Assembly: GCF_002234675.1 (NCBI RefSeq)
Contig: NC_019869.2
Location: 7,131,026-7,195,025, forward strand
Origin: Oryzias latipes
Lineage: Eukaryota > Chordata > Actinopteri > Beloniformes > Adrianichthyidae
Length of the DNA stretch: 64,000 nucleotides
Direction of reading: 5' to 3'
In this document: positions 44,425 to 63,881 of the stretch, in pieces
How positions within the stretch are numbered: the stretch's first letter is position 1
How the letters are laid out: each line of letters opens with the position of its first letter
Program-made: the position numbers and the translations under genes
The notes under the pieces: model-generated
Seen by the model: only the letters and a program-made list of their open reading frames with translations
Database searches by the model: none
What the model was told of the DNA's origin: nothing

Positions 44425-44453
44425 GTTGCCCTGGCAACTTGGTCCTGACGTCA
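44425..44453 (+). promoter_or_regulatory. ywhaz: RFX X-box plus CRE in the ywhaz promoter
   Basis: A perfect palindromic X-box GTTGCCCTGGCAAC (44425-44438) is followed 7 bp later by a perfect CRE TGACGTCA (44446-44453). RFX factors bind the first type of site and CREB/ATF factors the second. The pair lies just above the GC-richer segment carrying the likely non-coding first exon of ywhaz. The sites are seen directly; their use is inferred. Confidence 0.6.
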
Positions 44454-44479
44454 TCCGTCCTGGCGCGACCCTGCTGCTA

Positions 44480-44573
44480 TGTCTTTGATTTGAGGGAAAC
44501 CCCGTGGAAGAGCGGGAGAGATCGTCAGCTGTGCGGCCGGGAATCAGGAGCGACATCGTTCATCATCTCTCAG
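44480..44573 (+). other. ywhaz: Probable non-coding first exon of ywhaz
   Basis: GC-richer stretch below the X-box/CRE pair, ending in a plausible donor (CTCAG|GTTCGT at about 44574). The coding start of ywhaz is preceded by an acceptor-like CAACAAAG, so a 5' UTR exon is expected here, as in mammalian YWHAZ. The start coordinate is approximate. Confidence 0.4.
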
Positions 44574-45649
44574 GTTCGTCCGTGTTCTATTGCGGTTTTG
44601 GGGAGTTGCTGTATCTAACAAAAACGGTTGTTGAAACGCTCGGCGTCCCATCGAAGTGCCCTCAGTGACGCAGAAATGGCTGCTTTGTTTGTTAGAGTGT
44701 AGGTGGAAATCATTGATGCTCCGGCGCTGCTCAGTCATTGTTCTGCGCCTGAATGGAAGTGGAACTTAACAGCACGTTAAACCTCGTCTAACCATGGATT
44801 TAAGCATCCGCTTCTAGAGTTGTTTAAGCGTTTTTGTTTATAAAGTCCCCCTAAATGAATGGTTGTATATTGTAAAGCCAGCAGCTCCGGCTAATCTTCC
44901 GGAAAACGAAAAGGGCGTTCACTGTAGACCCAAGACGGACAGAACCATTCCATCCTCGCGCGGCTTTCAGAGACGAATCCTCGTTTTTTCCCTCCTCTCT
45001 GTATTGTTAAGTTGTTTCTAATGAAAACGGGGATGATACTGCGTCTTATCCATCGAGATAAGCTGTTTAAGCGGTTTATAATATGGCCGGATATTATACT
45101 AGCTCAGGGGGCAGGTGTGTATGTGACATGAAACTGGGTGGCCGACATTCCTCAGAAAGGCGCAGGTGCCTGCTGGGAAATCTGAGCGTCTCTCAAATGA
45201 ATCATGTGCAGCTGATTTTACCATTCCGACTGGAAACATGGGTAAGAAACCTACTACTCTGAGGATTTGTCATTGTACAATTTGTCCTAATGTTGAAATA
45301 TTCAGGTAAACTATCTTGAAGTAGGACGGTTTGGTAAAACGTATTGTTTTCCAGTAAAGGTCGCATAAATTACTATACGTACGTCGCTAGAATCGATCAT
45401 TAAGAGTAGTTGATGAACGTATTAATCAAAATCAATAAATCAATTTTTTTCATTAAGTAGAATCATGATGATACAACAGCATGTTGTATATCTGTGCTCA
45501 ATTTTTTATTTTATTTCTGGCAACTGTACTCTAAATATTTAAATAGGTTAAATTTGTTAGAGTTCATAGTTCTCTGATCTAAGAATTAAGTGTTCTTTTT
45601 TTAGCATTATTGTTTTTCCCTCTTAGTGATATATTTAAAAAAAAAGCTT

Positions 45650-46463
45650 TTCTGATTGAAATCATTTTTTTGGCGTTTTTCATATGTTCTTGCTGCATTT
45701 TTCTCATGGTGGAGGACATAGAAAGAAAATGAAGTTTGGAACAGCATTTCTTTTTTTCTTTCTTAACTTGTCCTGTCCAACAGCTGGGCAGACAGATGAG
45801 AGCTGAAGGCCTCTTGTGTTGGACATATTTTACTTTAACAACAGGGGTTATGAATCTTCTGACAAACCAGAGGTATGTCTGAATAAACCCCTTTTGTAAT
45901 CGAGGCCAAACTTTATTCATCTTTATCATATTTGAAAATCTTTTGTGTTGGACCGGACGGAAAAGGAAATTGAAATGGCATTTCTAAGCATTTCTTCATT
46001 CAAATAGTTGTGAATCAGGAGCAGATGCAAAAATGCTTTGGAAAACGTTACTACGGCAAGCCACTAGCTTCCTGCTCTGCTCCATTCTGATGCATCCACT
46101 TGCAGTTGACTGGATCCATGAACGTCTTTGTTTTCCTCGTCTGAGCTGGATCAAAACTGTAGGGCTGCACAGCTCCAACATTGCTCGCTTTTTTGTTGCT
46201 CAGCTAATGTGAGGTTGGGGTTGTGAGGGGCTGTAAGCTAACGGGAGTGCACATGACTGGATGGCTAATAGAACGGGGGGTGGGCTTACTCCATGCAATC
46301 AGTTCCACCCAAAACTCAGAGGTTTAGATGGGATTTTCTAATGTCGCTCAGCAGAAACTCTGTCTTTATTTTTATTTTTTACCTAAAAACAGCAGAATCA
46401 TAATTAAGACCACTGGGGAACACTTTTACAGTGGATCAAAAGATGATTGAAGTGGGTCTTTGA
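45650..46463 (-). mobile_element. AAAGTCCCACTC-family element in ywhaz intron 1
   Basis: Contains TTCTCATGGTGGAGGACATA, GTTGTGAATCAGGAGCAGAT and CTGATGCATCCACTTGCAG, and ends GATTGAAGTGGGTCTTTGA. About 190 bp near 45770-45950 interrupts and partly repeats its left portion. Confidence 0.7.
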
Positions 46464-47144
46464 CAAAGTGTGATATAGAGTAAGTAGTTATAATTTCCAA
46501 ATATGGCATATTATGAACTGACACAATTAGAGCTCGGGTTGTTTGGTTTGAGCCCTAATTTAAATGTGGAATTGGGATTGTTTTCCCTTGTGGAATAAGG
46601 ATAATTATTGCAGCTAAACTGTTTTAAATCAGGTGCTGTTATATAACTGCTGCAGAACTGACCTAAATTTGACATGAAAGGTTCCCTCATCTTCATCCAT
46701 AACCTGCAGAAATAGAAAATTACAGATGAATAGAATTTTTCAGGATGGTTGCATTTTTTTTTTTATCCACGAAAAGTTTGCTGGAATTTTGTTTTCATAT
46801 TTCTGCATATCTTTAGATCTGAAGAGCTCAAAAGAATGATGAGCATCTAAACTGTTTTTTTGTTCTTTTAATGGTGTAGTTTGTAAGTCTCTGTATTAAG
46901 ATGGTTTTTGATTTTCTTGTATGATTATACTCACCCCTACAAAAAGGTTGGGTGTTCCAGGGTGGGGCAGGTGGTGTGAGCCATGTAACACTGCTTGCAG
47001 CTTTGCCTTTAGTTTTATTTTGGTTTAATGCTCAGCTCTGCAAAATATGTATTTATTCCATTAATTGAGCAGTAGTGTGAAAAATGACTAAACACTGTTT
47101 TCTTCCCGTTCCTTCTCCCTCCGTTTTGTGTCAACAAAGAAGCC

Positions 47145-50100
47145 ATGGCAGAGAAGGAAGAGCTCGTGCAAAAGGCCAAACTGGCCGAGCAAGCTGAGCG
47201 TTACGACGACATGGCCGCCGCCATGAAGGCCGTCACCGAGAAGAGCTCGGAGCTCAACAACGAGGAGCGCAACCTCCTCTCGGTTGCTTACAAGAACGTG
47301 GTGGGGGCTCGCAGGTCCTCGTGGAGGGTGGTGTCCAGCATGGAGCAGAAGTCTGACGACAGCTCAAAGGCGGCGCTGGCCAAGGATTACAGGGAGAAGA
47401 TTGAGACCGAGCTGAACGACATCTGCAAGGACGTTCTGGTGAGGAGTTACGGGAGGGTAATGTGACTTTTACAAGAGAAACATGCTCGTCATGTTGTTTG
47501 AATCCGTTCTCAATAAGTCATCTGGGCGCTTTGTGCTGAGAAAAGGAAAACATGCGAAATCTAAAAGGGATTTTCTTCTTTTTTTTTTTTTTATACCAAT
47601 CATTCCAAATCAGGGTGAATTACTTAATATTTTCTTATAAAATAAAAAAAGGATGCTGGGATAGGCTCCAGCAGCCCCGTGACCCCGAAAGGGAAGAAGA
47701 TGAAGAAGAAAGGATGCAACAAATCTTTGGTACCATCTCCTGTAGCTCACCTCCAGTAGCAAGATCCCCAAAAAACTGGCAGTCTAACCAAACTCAGAGG
47801 GGCTGACCTGCATCCAGGCTGCAAGGGAAAAAAGCATTTACTTTCAAGAAGTGCTACCACAAAAGCAGGAAATATTCACTTTTAAACGGTTTCAGACACT
47901 TTTTCCAGTATGAGCCACACATTTGTGTGGATGTGTTCACTGTCAATAAAGTTAGATTTGTATCAGGAATGGAATTTTAGTATAAAAGTTTTAAAAATAT
48001 GAATTTGCAATCTTTAATTAGTTATTAATGTACCAAACCCCAAAGATGCTTTTGGGTGGGCAGCCAATAGTGACCCCTACTGGTGGTATGTACCAAGATG
48101 AGATGAGTTACTCAGTTTAGGATTATGGGAGTATTGACACCATGGTATGGAAAAATAGATGATCTATATAGATATAGATAAGTGCATGTGTCACTTCTAG
48201 ATCTTTGGTGAGTAACTGCAATGTTTCATTCTGAAACGCCCCCCAGTGCATATTGAACTGCTCCATTAGTCACATGACCAGTGTGTGTCACCTTTATCAA
48301 CACCACAGAAGAGGATTTTAGAAAGGGTTTGTATTTTGCACGTTAAATTTGTTACCTGGACAGTTTTGATGGTGTTTGTTTTTAGAATAAGTCCTAGAAA
48401 AAATGAATCCACCAATCAGAAATTACCGGTAATTTAATATCTTATGCAAAAAGTCATCTGTACGTTATCTTAAGTGTGGTTATCGCCCATCACTATAAAA
48501 CAGCCTGGTTTTACTTTCTGTAACTTTTTCTCTACTTTTGATCGTTTTCTGTGATTTTTGGAAAAACCTTAAATAATCAAAAGAGTGAATCTACTGCAGT
48601 GATTCTACTTTATCTTTGCCATTGGTTGGAGATCACCAAAAAGGATTATTTCCTAACATCTATTGAGATGCAGATTATTTCTATCTATACACACTTTCTG
48701 GGAGCAGCAAGGTTTTGAACCTGCATAGAAAAACCTTTCTGTAAAAAATAATTCTAATTCTTAGTAAGTTATTAAATCAAATCAAATGAGTGTAGACTCA
48801 TTTCTGCATTTGAGTTGATAACATTTCCATTCCTCTTACTTCCAGGATCTTCTTGACAAGTATCTGATCCCCAACACCACATCTCCTGACAGCAAAGTCT
48901 TCTACCTGAAGATGAAGGGGGATTACTATCGCTACCTCGCTGAGGTGGCCACAGGGAATAACAAGGACTGTAAGTGCTGCCTTTATTTTATTATATCTCT
49001 ATGCATCTGATTTGCACTGACAAGAAGTTTTATCCTGAAAATAATTGAGGTTATTTGGGCAGTAGTGTGTGTTTTCAGAGCTTCTGATTGTAGAAGTTCT
49101 CATGCAGTAGAAAGACCACCTGACTTATCATAGGAGTTTGTGGCCAGAGCTCTGACATCTGCTTCATCCTTGACCTACATCAGCCAGCTATTGAGGCAGG
49201 CAGGAGCTGCTGCTGAGTTGTCATGGTAACAGAAGATAAAGGCAGGGCGTGAGCTGCTGTTTGTTGCCTGGAGACATTTCTGACTGTTCTTGGTTGGCTG
49301 ACTAATTTCCAGTGACGGGCAGATTTATGTTTTTCTGTAGCAGCATAATAAAAAAATAAAAATAAAAGAAGTGTGAATATAATTGTATGGAGCCCTTTCA
49401 CAATAAAGCTGCAAATGTTTTGATAAATAAGATATTTTTTTATCAGAATAAAGGTCATTTCAAGATGCAGATGGTTTTTCTGGAGAAACTTCTTGGTGAG
49501 ACATGTGATATGGATTTTATTATAGTTTTTGTATCAGTGGAATATTTCAGATGCAATTCTGTAGAAGAAAACACAAGTTTAGATATTTGTGTTCAGTTCA
49601 TGAAAACTCTCCCTTCAAGTTGTGCATTTCTCTTTGCTGATATGCAAGCAAACACAAAATACACTGAAATTCCTTCAGAGTCGTTCTGGCTGAAGGACTA
49701 ATTGTGTTTACATTTCTCTGTTTAGCTCTGTGTTCTCACTGTCCGTTCTCTTTTGTGAAGCTATTATTGGGAACTCTGAGGACGCCTACCAGAAGGCGTT
49801 GGACATAAGCACTGCAGAAATGCCGCCCACACATCCCATCCGCCTGGGCCTTGCTCTGAACTTCTCCGTCTTTTACTATGAGATCGTCAACTCTCCAGAA
49901 AAGGCCTGTCAGCTGGCCAAATCGGTACGAACCTTTTCCTGCTCATCAGTATTGTTTTTGGTTTTTTTGGTCCAATGTGACTCCCCTAAAATAAAGCAGT
50001 GATCCTAGTGTTGACAGTAATGTTGGGTGAGGGGTGTTGTGGGTAGGGATGCCGTGCCCGGCCCTGGAGGCTTTGTCAAACGTTTCAAGAGTTTGACGTT

Positions 50101-51219
50101 AGACCGTTTACTTTAATTGAAGCATCTGATTGGTCAGTTTATACCTTGAATAGTTTGCATTACAGAAAAAACATATCATGGAAAAAAGTGAGGATTAGCA
50201 AGAACATGTTTTAAAAAGTATCAGAGCAAGAATGTTTATTCTGACAAACGTAACGTCAGCTGTTTATTTCTCTATTGACGTCTATGGGCGTTTGGCTTCT
50301 TAGACCAAGTGGGCACTTCCTGTTTGGGAGGAGAGGGGTCACTCTGTCCAGTTCTCGTATACAGTCAATTTTTTTAATTCTCCGGCTAGCTTACAGCCCC
50401 CCACAACCCCAAGCTGGTGCAAAAAAACAAAACAAAAAGCCGAGCCGTACAGTTTTGATCCAGATTCCAGCTGAGACGAGGAAGAACAAAGACGAACATG
50501 GATGAAGTCGTCAGATGCATCAGAATGGAGCTTGTGGGTCATCCGTAGTGTTTTCAGACGAAAGCAAGCTCTTTTAATCCGTATTTCTTGTCTGCTTCTG
50601 ATTCACAACGATTTAAACAAAGATTCAGAAAAGCTATTTAAGCCTAATTTTCCTTACATTTGTCTTCCATCGTGAGTAAAATGCCACAAGAACAAGTTAA
50701 AAACAGTTTTAATCGGAGTGAGTCATTGAAACTTAAGCTAGTTTCATGCTGCTTTGCACAGACTTGTGGTCCAACCAACATTTTGCTCAACATATGCTGT
50801 GAAATCTGCTTTGTAGCATGGATGAAAAAGCTGTGCAGTGAAACATCTGCAGCCTTTTTGTGTGGTCATTTAGATTAAAAAATAAATTATACTTGGATTT
50901 TCTGCTGCAAATAAATAAAGGGTTTCAGTTATTGTGGAGTTGGTGGTTAAATTCTCTTTGACTTTTGTCTGCCAGGCTTTTGACGAGGCCATCTCCAAGC
51001 TCGACTCGCTCAACAACGACTCCTACAAAGACAGCACCCTGATCATGCAGCTGCTGCGTGACAACCTGACAGTGAGTGTCCGGCCGTGACGGCCGCCGCT
51101 GCACAGATTTCCTCCTCTGAACGCGTGCGATGTGCTGTGCTTCCTTGCAGCTATGGATGTCGGACACCCAGGGAGAGGGCGAAGGAGATGAAACCGAAGT
51201 CGCAGCTGAGAAGAACTGA
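47145..51219 (+). CDS. ywhaz: 14-3-3 protein zeta
   Basis: Dimeric phosphoserine/threonine-binding adaptor of the cytosol and nucleus. Coding exons 47145-47438, 48846-48969, 49761-49924, 50976-51071 and 51151-51219 total 747 nt in consistent phase, giving 248 aa (the family norm is 245-248). The start is [20 protein letters not shown]. Groove residues K50, R57, R127 and Y128 are present ([28 protein letters not shown]). S59 is the counterpart of the dimer-interface serine. Helix signatures [18 protein letters not shown] and [18 protein letters not shown] are intact, and the tail is acidic. Beta and zeta isoforms are very similar; the zeta call rests on neighbours pabpc1, znf706 and grhl2, as at human 8q22. 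Residues 70-80 ([11 protein letters not shown]) diverge from mammals. Confidence 0.93.
47650..47715. mobile_element. Short dispersed-repeat fragment
   Basis: GATGCTGGGATAGGCTCCAG then CAGCCCCGTGACCCCGAAAG is a fragment often seen beside the tRNA-like repeat found at 27815. It lies in the ywhaz intron after the first coding exon. Confidence 0.5.
50375..50731 (+). mobile_element. AAAGTCCCACTC-family element, 5'-truncated
   Basis: Begins in the interior (GGCTAGCTTACAGCCCC), includes TACAGTTTTGATCCAGATTC, and ends ATCGGAGTGAGTCATTGAAA. It is preceded directly by a stray GTTCTCGTATACAGTCA terminus. It lies in a ywhaz intron. Confidence 0.7.
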
Positions 51220-52390
51220 ACTCAAATTGGAAAGAAAGAAAAGCTGTTTTTGTTTTTTTACCTCTCACCAGCCTAAGTTGTGTGTGTGTGTGTGTGGGTG
51301 TGGGTGTGGCTGCGTGTGCACATGCATTCAGAGACATGTATGTCTACACTCTGCTCACAATGTGTATGTGCAGAAACATTAGTGTGCGTGTGTGTGTGTT
51401 TGGTAGTTGTACGGCCACTTACAGGGAGAAAAAGTGAGACGTTTTCTGTTTACCATGACTCATCAGTTCATATTTTCTCTACAAGAGATCGATTTCTTCG
51501 ATCCGAACCCCCCCCGGCTCTTCAGTACAGAAAGCTGCTTATAATCCTGGCCAAACTCGATATTTAATGAAAATTGAAAGTAATTGTAGTTTTATTGGAA
51601 TTTGAATCCCTTCATTAAAAAAAAGCCCTTTTGACTGAATTTAACCTGCGATAGAAGCAATACTCTGTCACTAGCAGCTTGATCTTTACATTTGAAGCCA
51701 TCCTCCCCTTCCGTGTCCAGTGTAGCAGGTCTTGTGGACGGTACACCTGATCCAGTGGTTTTGAGTGCGTTCAGCCATAGAAATGTTGTGTGAAAGGCTG
51801 CTTTGGTTGATTTGTTGAGAGGATTATTATTCCACCGTGAAATAAGAACCTTTTTTGCAGTTTTGCGTACCACTGCGACAGCCGGAGACGAAGCGAACAA
51901 CTTGACAAAAGGCTCAATACTGTAACTTTTTTTTGTGTGTGGATATTTTCTCTTTTCAGCAGTGCAGACGATACTTTTCACCATGTGCTTTTGTGGCTTT
52001 CTACTCTTTTTCTATTTCAGATGTTTTTGTAATATTTTTTTGTGCCCTGTTTGACTCCTCAAAGTGGATGAGATTCTCAATCGTCTGGTGTGAGGGTTGG
52101 CAGTCTGTGATGGGATGTAACTTTACCCACTCAGCTTATTTACAATAACGTATTGAGAGGAGGTGGTGGAACACAGTGCTGAATATAAACTGATTGTAAA
52201 GTATCATGGTAGAAAGCTACACAAAAGCCATTTAGTAGTCACAACTTTGTGCCAGTTTCTTCTGAAATACAGTTTTGTTCCTTTTTTAAAGATTCAGGAT
52301 TTGCAAGTTACACTGAGTGCGTAATTTTACCATGTGGTTGCATCTAAATGGAATTAAATGATAAAAATTGAGTGTGCTGTGCTCTTTCTT
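51220..52390 (+). other. ywhaz: ywhaz 3' untranslated region
   Basis: About 1.2 kb after the ywhaz stop without a recognised transposon. It contains GT-rich runs at 51278-51310 and 51385-51400. ATTAAA at about 52354 is a candidate polyadenylation signal; an AATAAA occurs later, near 52748. The true end is uncertain. Confidence 0.4.
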
Positions 52391-53450
52391 TAACTCTACA
52401 TTTAATGCATCCTGTTTGTGGACAATGTGGTTAAAAAATTTTATTGAATTAAAATATTTGAGGTTGTTTAAAATATATTAAAAAACAATCCATTGTGAAA
52501 ATTTGATAACAGTGTAAAAAACTTCTTTTTTTTTTTTAAGGTGCACCGTTTTCATTCAAAGTGCTGCCCTCTACAGGTGATGGGTGTTTTTGCAGGGAGT
52601 CATGTAGTTTGAAGAGATGTTTTTTTACTTCTGACTTTGGCTCAGCCTCATGCTTGTAATCCAAGCATTCACAGTAAAGATCAACATCCTAACCCTGAAT
52701 GGGAAGTAAGCCTCCATATAAGCATTTGTGTACCATAAGCTTTCAGTGTGGTCTGAATAATAAAAGTCATCTTCCTCTTTACTCGTACGAGTTTCTTTGC
52801 AGCAGATATAAAGTTCCTTGCTTTTAATCAAATTATAGATTTATTGAATGTCTTTTTTGATTCCTTAGTGACTTTTTACATTCCTTGTGGCCGTTATTTA
52901 AGTATCTCAATCTTTTTGTCCTGTTAAGTCTTGATTTTAAATGTTTATTTCCGGTTTGGTGAGTAAATTAAGAAGCTTTGGGGACATTTTAGCAGCTTCC
53001 TGTGATCTGACTTGTTTCCTTCCATTTTTGTGAGCTTAAATAGTTCATATTTTTTGTAAAGGTGTTCATATGTATGTGGCCCTGGAGCAGCGGTTTGCAA
53101 CCTGAGACGCTTTACCACTCCATTGTGGTTCTCTGTTGAACAAAGATAAAGTAATTTTTAAGAGCAAGAGTTACTTAATTAACATTGATTTAACTTAGAT
53201 TAGTTACGTTTATGAAAATTTGGCTAAGGTGCACCCGTAAGATGAACTATGCACATCAAGAAGCCTGTTTCTATCTATGCACTTGTCTTTTTTTGTCTTC
53301 AAAATGCACAGGTTCTAAACATTTAGCAAAACTTTGGAAAAAAGTCTGATCTTTTCTGATTGCTCAGTTTATTTTATGACTTTAAAGAACATGTCTTATG
53401 CTGCACAACAACGGTACGTAGCTATATTAGAGGGAATGTTGCAAATGCAC

Positions 53451-54868
53451 TACTCTAAAAATAAAGGGAACACCTTAATAACTCAGCGTTCCTGTAAGTC
53501 AATGAAACTTCTGTGTAATCAAACTGTCCAATTAGGAAGACTAACAGTTTCACATGATTTTCTTTAAGCGCAATAGACAACAGGTGGAAATGATATGCAA
53601 TCAGCAGGACGCCTCCAATAAAACAGTGGCTCTGACCACAGACAACTTCTTCATTTTAGTGTTTTCTGCCTGATGTTTTGGTGACTTTTGAACACCAACA
53701 AGGTTGTCACTCCAGCGGTTTCATGTAACGGCGTCTACAATCCACACAAGTGGCCCAGGTAGTGCAACTCATCCAGGAGGACGGCACATCAATGCGAGCT
53801 GTGGCAAGAAGGTTTGCTGTGTCTGTCAGCGTGGTGGCCAGAGGGTGGAGGTTCTACCAGGAGACAGACCAGTACATCAGGAGATGTGGAGGAGGGCGAC
53901 AACATTGCATCATGACCGCTTCCTCCTCCTTTATTCAAGGAGAAATAGGAGGAGCACTGCCAGAGTCCTGAAATAATGACCTCCAGCAGGCCACAAATGT
54001 GCACCAATCTGCTCAAACTGTTAGAAACGGACTCTCTTGAGGGAGGTATGACGTCCACATGTGGGAGGTGTGCTTACAGAGAGAACACCAAGATTGCCAA
54101 ATTCGCCACTGGTGCCCTGCACTCTTTAGAGATGGAGCACAGGTGACAGATGAAACAGAGTCTGGAGGCGCTGTGGAGAATGTTCTGCTGACTGCAACGC
54201 CGTCTAACATGACCGGTTTGGCAGTAGGCGGCATTTCTTTGCAGGGCTGCACAGCTCTCCATGTGCTCACCACAGGTAGCCTGACTGCCATTAGACTGTA
54301 TGCTGGTGTGATAGGCCATGCACTGAATGCAAGACAATGGTACCTGTCATGTGGCTGGAGTGTATAAGCCGTTCTTGCTAAACAAAGGTATTGATGTATT
54401 GGACTGACCTGCTCGTTCCCCAACCCTGAATCCAATTGAACGCATGTGGGACATCATGTCTTGGTCCATCCACCAACATCAGGTTGCACCACAGAGTGTC
54501 CAAGAGTTATGCGGATGCTTTGGTGCAGGAGTGGGAGGAGATCCCCCATGGAGACCATCTGCCTCCTCATCAGAAGCATACCCAGGGATGACATTCTAAC
54601 GTGTGGAGGCCACATCCACTACTGAGCCTCATTTTGACTTGTTTCAAAGACGTTGCATCCAAGTTGGATCAGCTTGTGTGCTTTTCCACTTTGAATTTGA
54701 GTATGATTCCACATTAAGACCGCCATATGCTGACACATTTAATTTCCATGAATAGTTTTTGTGTGGTTGTGTTGTCAGGACATGCAACTACGTAAAGAAT
54801 AAAGCATTTAAAAATAATATTTCATTTGTTCAGGTATAGGATGTGTTTTCATAGAGTTCATATACACA
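53451..54868 (+). mobile_element. Decayed Tc1/mariner-like transposon
   Basis: About 1.4 kb beginning TACTCTAAAAATAAAGGGAA, a terminus typical of a teleost Tc1-like family. The right end (GGATGTGTTTTCATAGAGTT region) is diverged. It sits inside the hAT-like element above. Confidence 0.75.
53750..54600 (+). pseudogene. Tc1-like transposase pseudogene
   Basis: The first frame gives an HTH region ([20 protein letters not shown], then [20 protein letters not shown]). Another frame gives REHQDCQIRHWCPALFRDG and GGISLQGCTALHVLTTGSLT, and later NPIERMWDIMSWSIH. Frameshifts, internal deletions and a lost DE(S)RF catalytic stretch make it inactive. Confidence 0.8.
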
Positions 54869-55384
54869 TGTTTTACTAGTTTTATTTTTTGAAGACTGTC
54901 AAATGTAAAGGACAATTTAAGATTTTCACAAAATGCTTGTTTCCCTTTTATATTTCTGTTTTTGCTCACGACAAAAAAGAAATATAATTCATATTTACAA
55001 TTAAAAAAAAAATCCTAAAGGGTAAAATAAGAGTTTGCAGCTCCTACTAGGTTTTGCTCGTTGAAGAACTGCTCTAAATGGCTCTTTTACTCCTAAAGGT
55101 TGCAGAATCCTGTTCTACAGGAATCTATGAAGGTATTTCATGGTGAAAGCTGAGTGGAAATCAAAAGGGGCATATTTTTCTGGCTATTTAGTAAATTCTA
55201 TATCGTTAACCAAAAATTCAAAGAAATTAAAATAACTGCATTTTAGCCAATGTTTATATGAGATCACGTTACTTGCAATGTAGGTTTAAATGATTTCATC
55301 ATAAAGTTGTGGTCAACACCCCCTTTAAGATTTTTTTCCTTCCCACCTAAATTTGATTGGATGATTCCAGTGACGTCAAGACAG

Positions 55385-55420
55385 TATATATAACCAACTT
55401 CCGGATAAAATCCTTCCCCC
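55385..55420 (+). promoter_or_regulatory. pabpc1: pabpc1 core promoter: TATA box and TOP-type start
   Basis: TATATATAA at 55385-55393 is followed 27 bp downstream (counting from its first T) by the pyrimidine tract CCTTCCCCC at 55412-55420. That spacing fits a TATA-directed start at C55412. Mammalian PABPC1 mRNA is a known 5' terminal oligopyrimidine (TOP) transcript under mTOR/LARP1 control. The tract here has the same form. The start site is inferred. Confidence 0.7.
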
Positions 55421-55440
55421 AAACCCCGGCTGTCAGTGCT

Positions 55441-55446
55441 ATGTGA
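55441..55446 (+). promoter_or_regulatory. pabpc1: Start-stop upstream ORF in the pabpc1 leader
   Basis: ATG immediately followed by TGA, about 30 nt from the predicted cap site. A second minimal uORF (ATG TGT TAG) lies at 55654-55662. These are the only ATGs seen in the predicted leader before the pabpc1 start at 55866. Confidence 0.5.
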
Positions 55447-55480
55447 TTGCGTGTGCTCCCGAGCTCGCTCAGCACACGGC

Positions 55481-55542
55481 AAAAAAAAAATATAAAAAAT
55501 AAAAAAAAAATTACAATTTTTTTAAAAAATACATTTAAAAAA
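55481..55542 (+). promoter_or_regulatory. pabpc1: A-rich autoregulatory sequence of pabpc1 mRNA
   Basis: About 60 nt of oligo(A) runs (two of ten or more, plus shorter ones) broken by T/C, starting 69 nt from the predicted cap. Human PABPC1 mRNA carries an adenine-rich element of about this length at about this distance. PABP binds it to repress its own translation. Composition and position match here. Confidence 0.75.
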
Positions 55543-55769
55543 GCCCACCCCCCATTTTCTTTTTTGTTACGTTAAAGCTGGAGTAAGTCATTCTCGGACT
55601 GGACGGTAACGAAAAGAGAGGTTAAACAACCGAAAGGCAAAGTCGAGCTAAAAATGTGTTAGACCGTTGAGTGTTCCATCCTAGAGCTGCATTTAACATC
55701 GCCGGAATTCTATTTGTCATTTAAAAAACAATTATCCGGAAAGTTTTAAGTCCAACTGCCGGCATCTAA

Positions 55770-63816
<8,047 letters not shown>

Positions 63817-63881
63817 GTAGATGGCGTGAAACACCAGGCTTTAACGGAGAAACCACATAGATTTCAATCTAAATTAATATA

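Larger units (their letters stand above)
53087..55110. mobile_element. hAT-type MITE split by a later insertion
   Basis: The left part starts CAGCGGTTTGCAACC (53087). The right part ends GGTTGCAGAATCCTG near 55110, its inverse matching the left end. The interior blocks (CTCCATTGTGGTTCTCTGTT left; AATGGCTCTTTTACTCCTAA right) parallel those of the intact element at 25618-25987. The middle is occupied by the Tc1-like element. Confidence 0.6.

Noticed and set aside
45100-45241. Possible extra ywhaz first exon ending ACATGG|GTAAGA
   Set aside because: The donor looks good but there is no other support; without transcripts it is indistinguishable from a chance donor.
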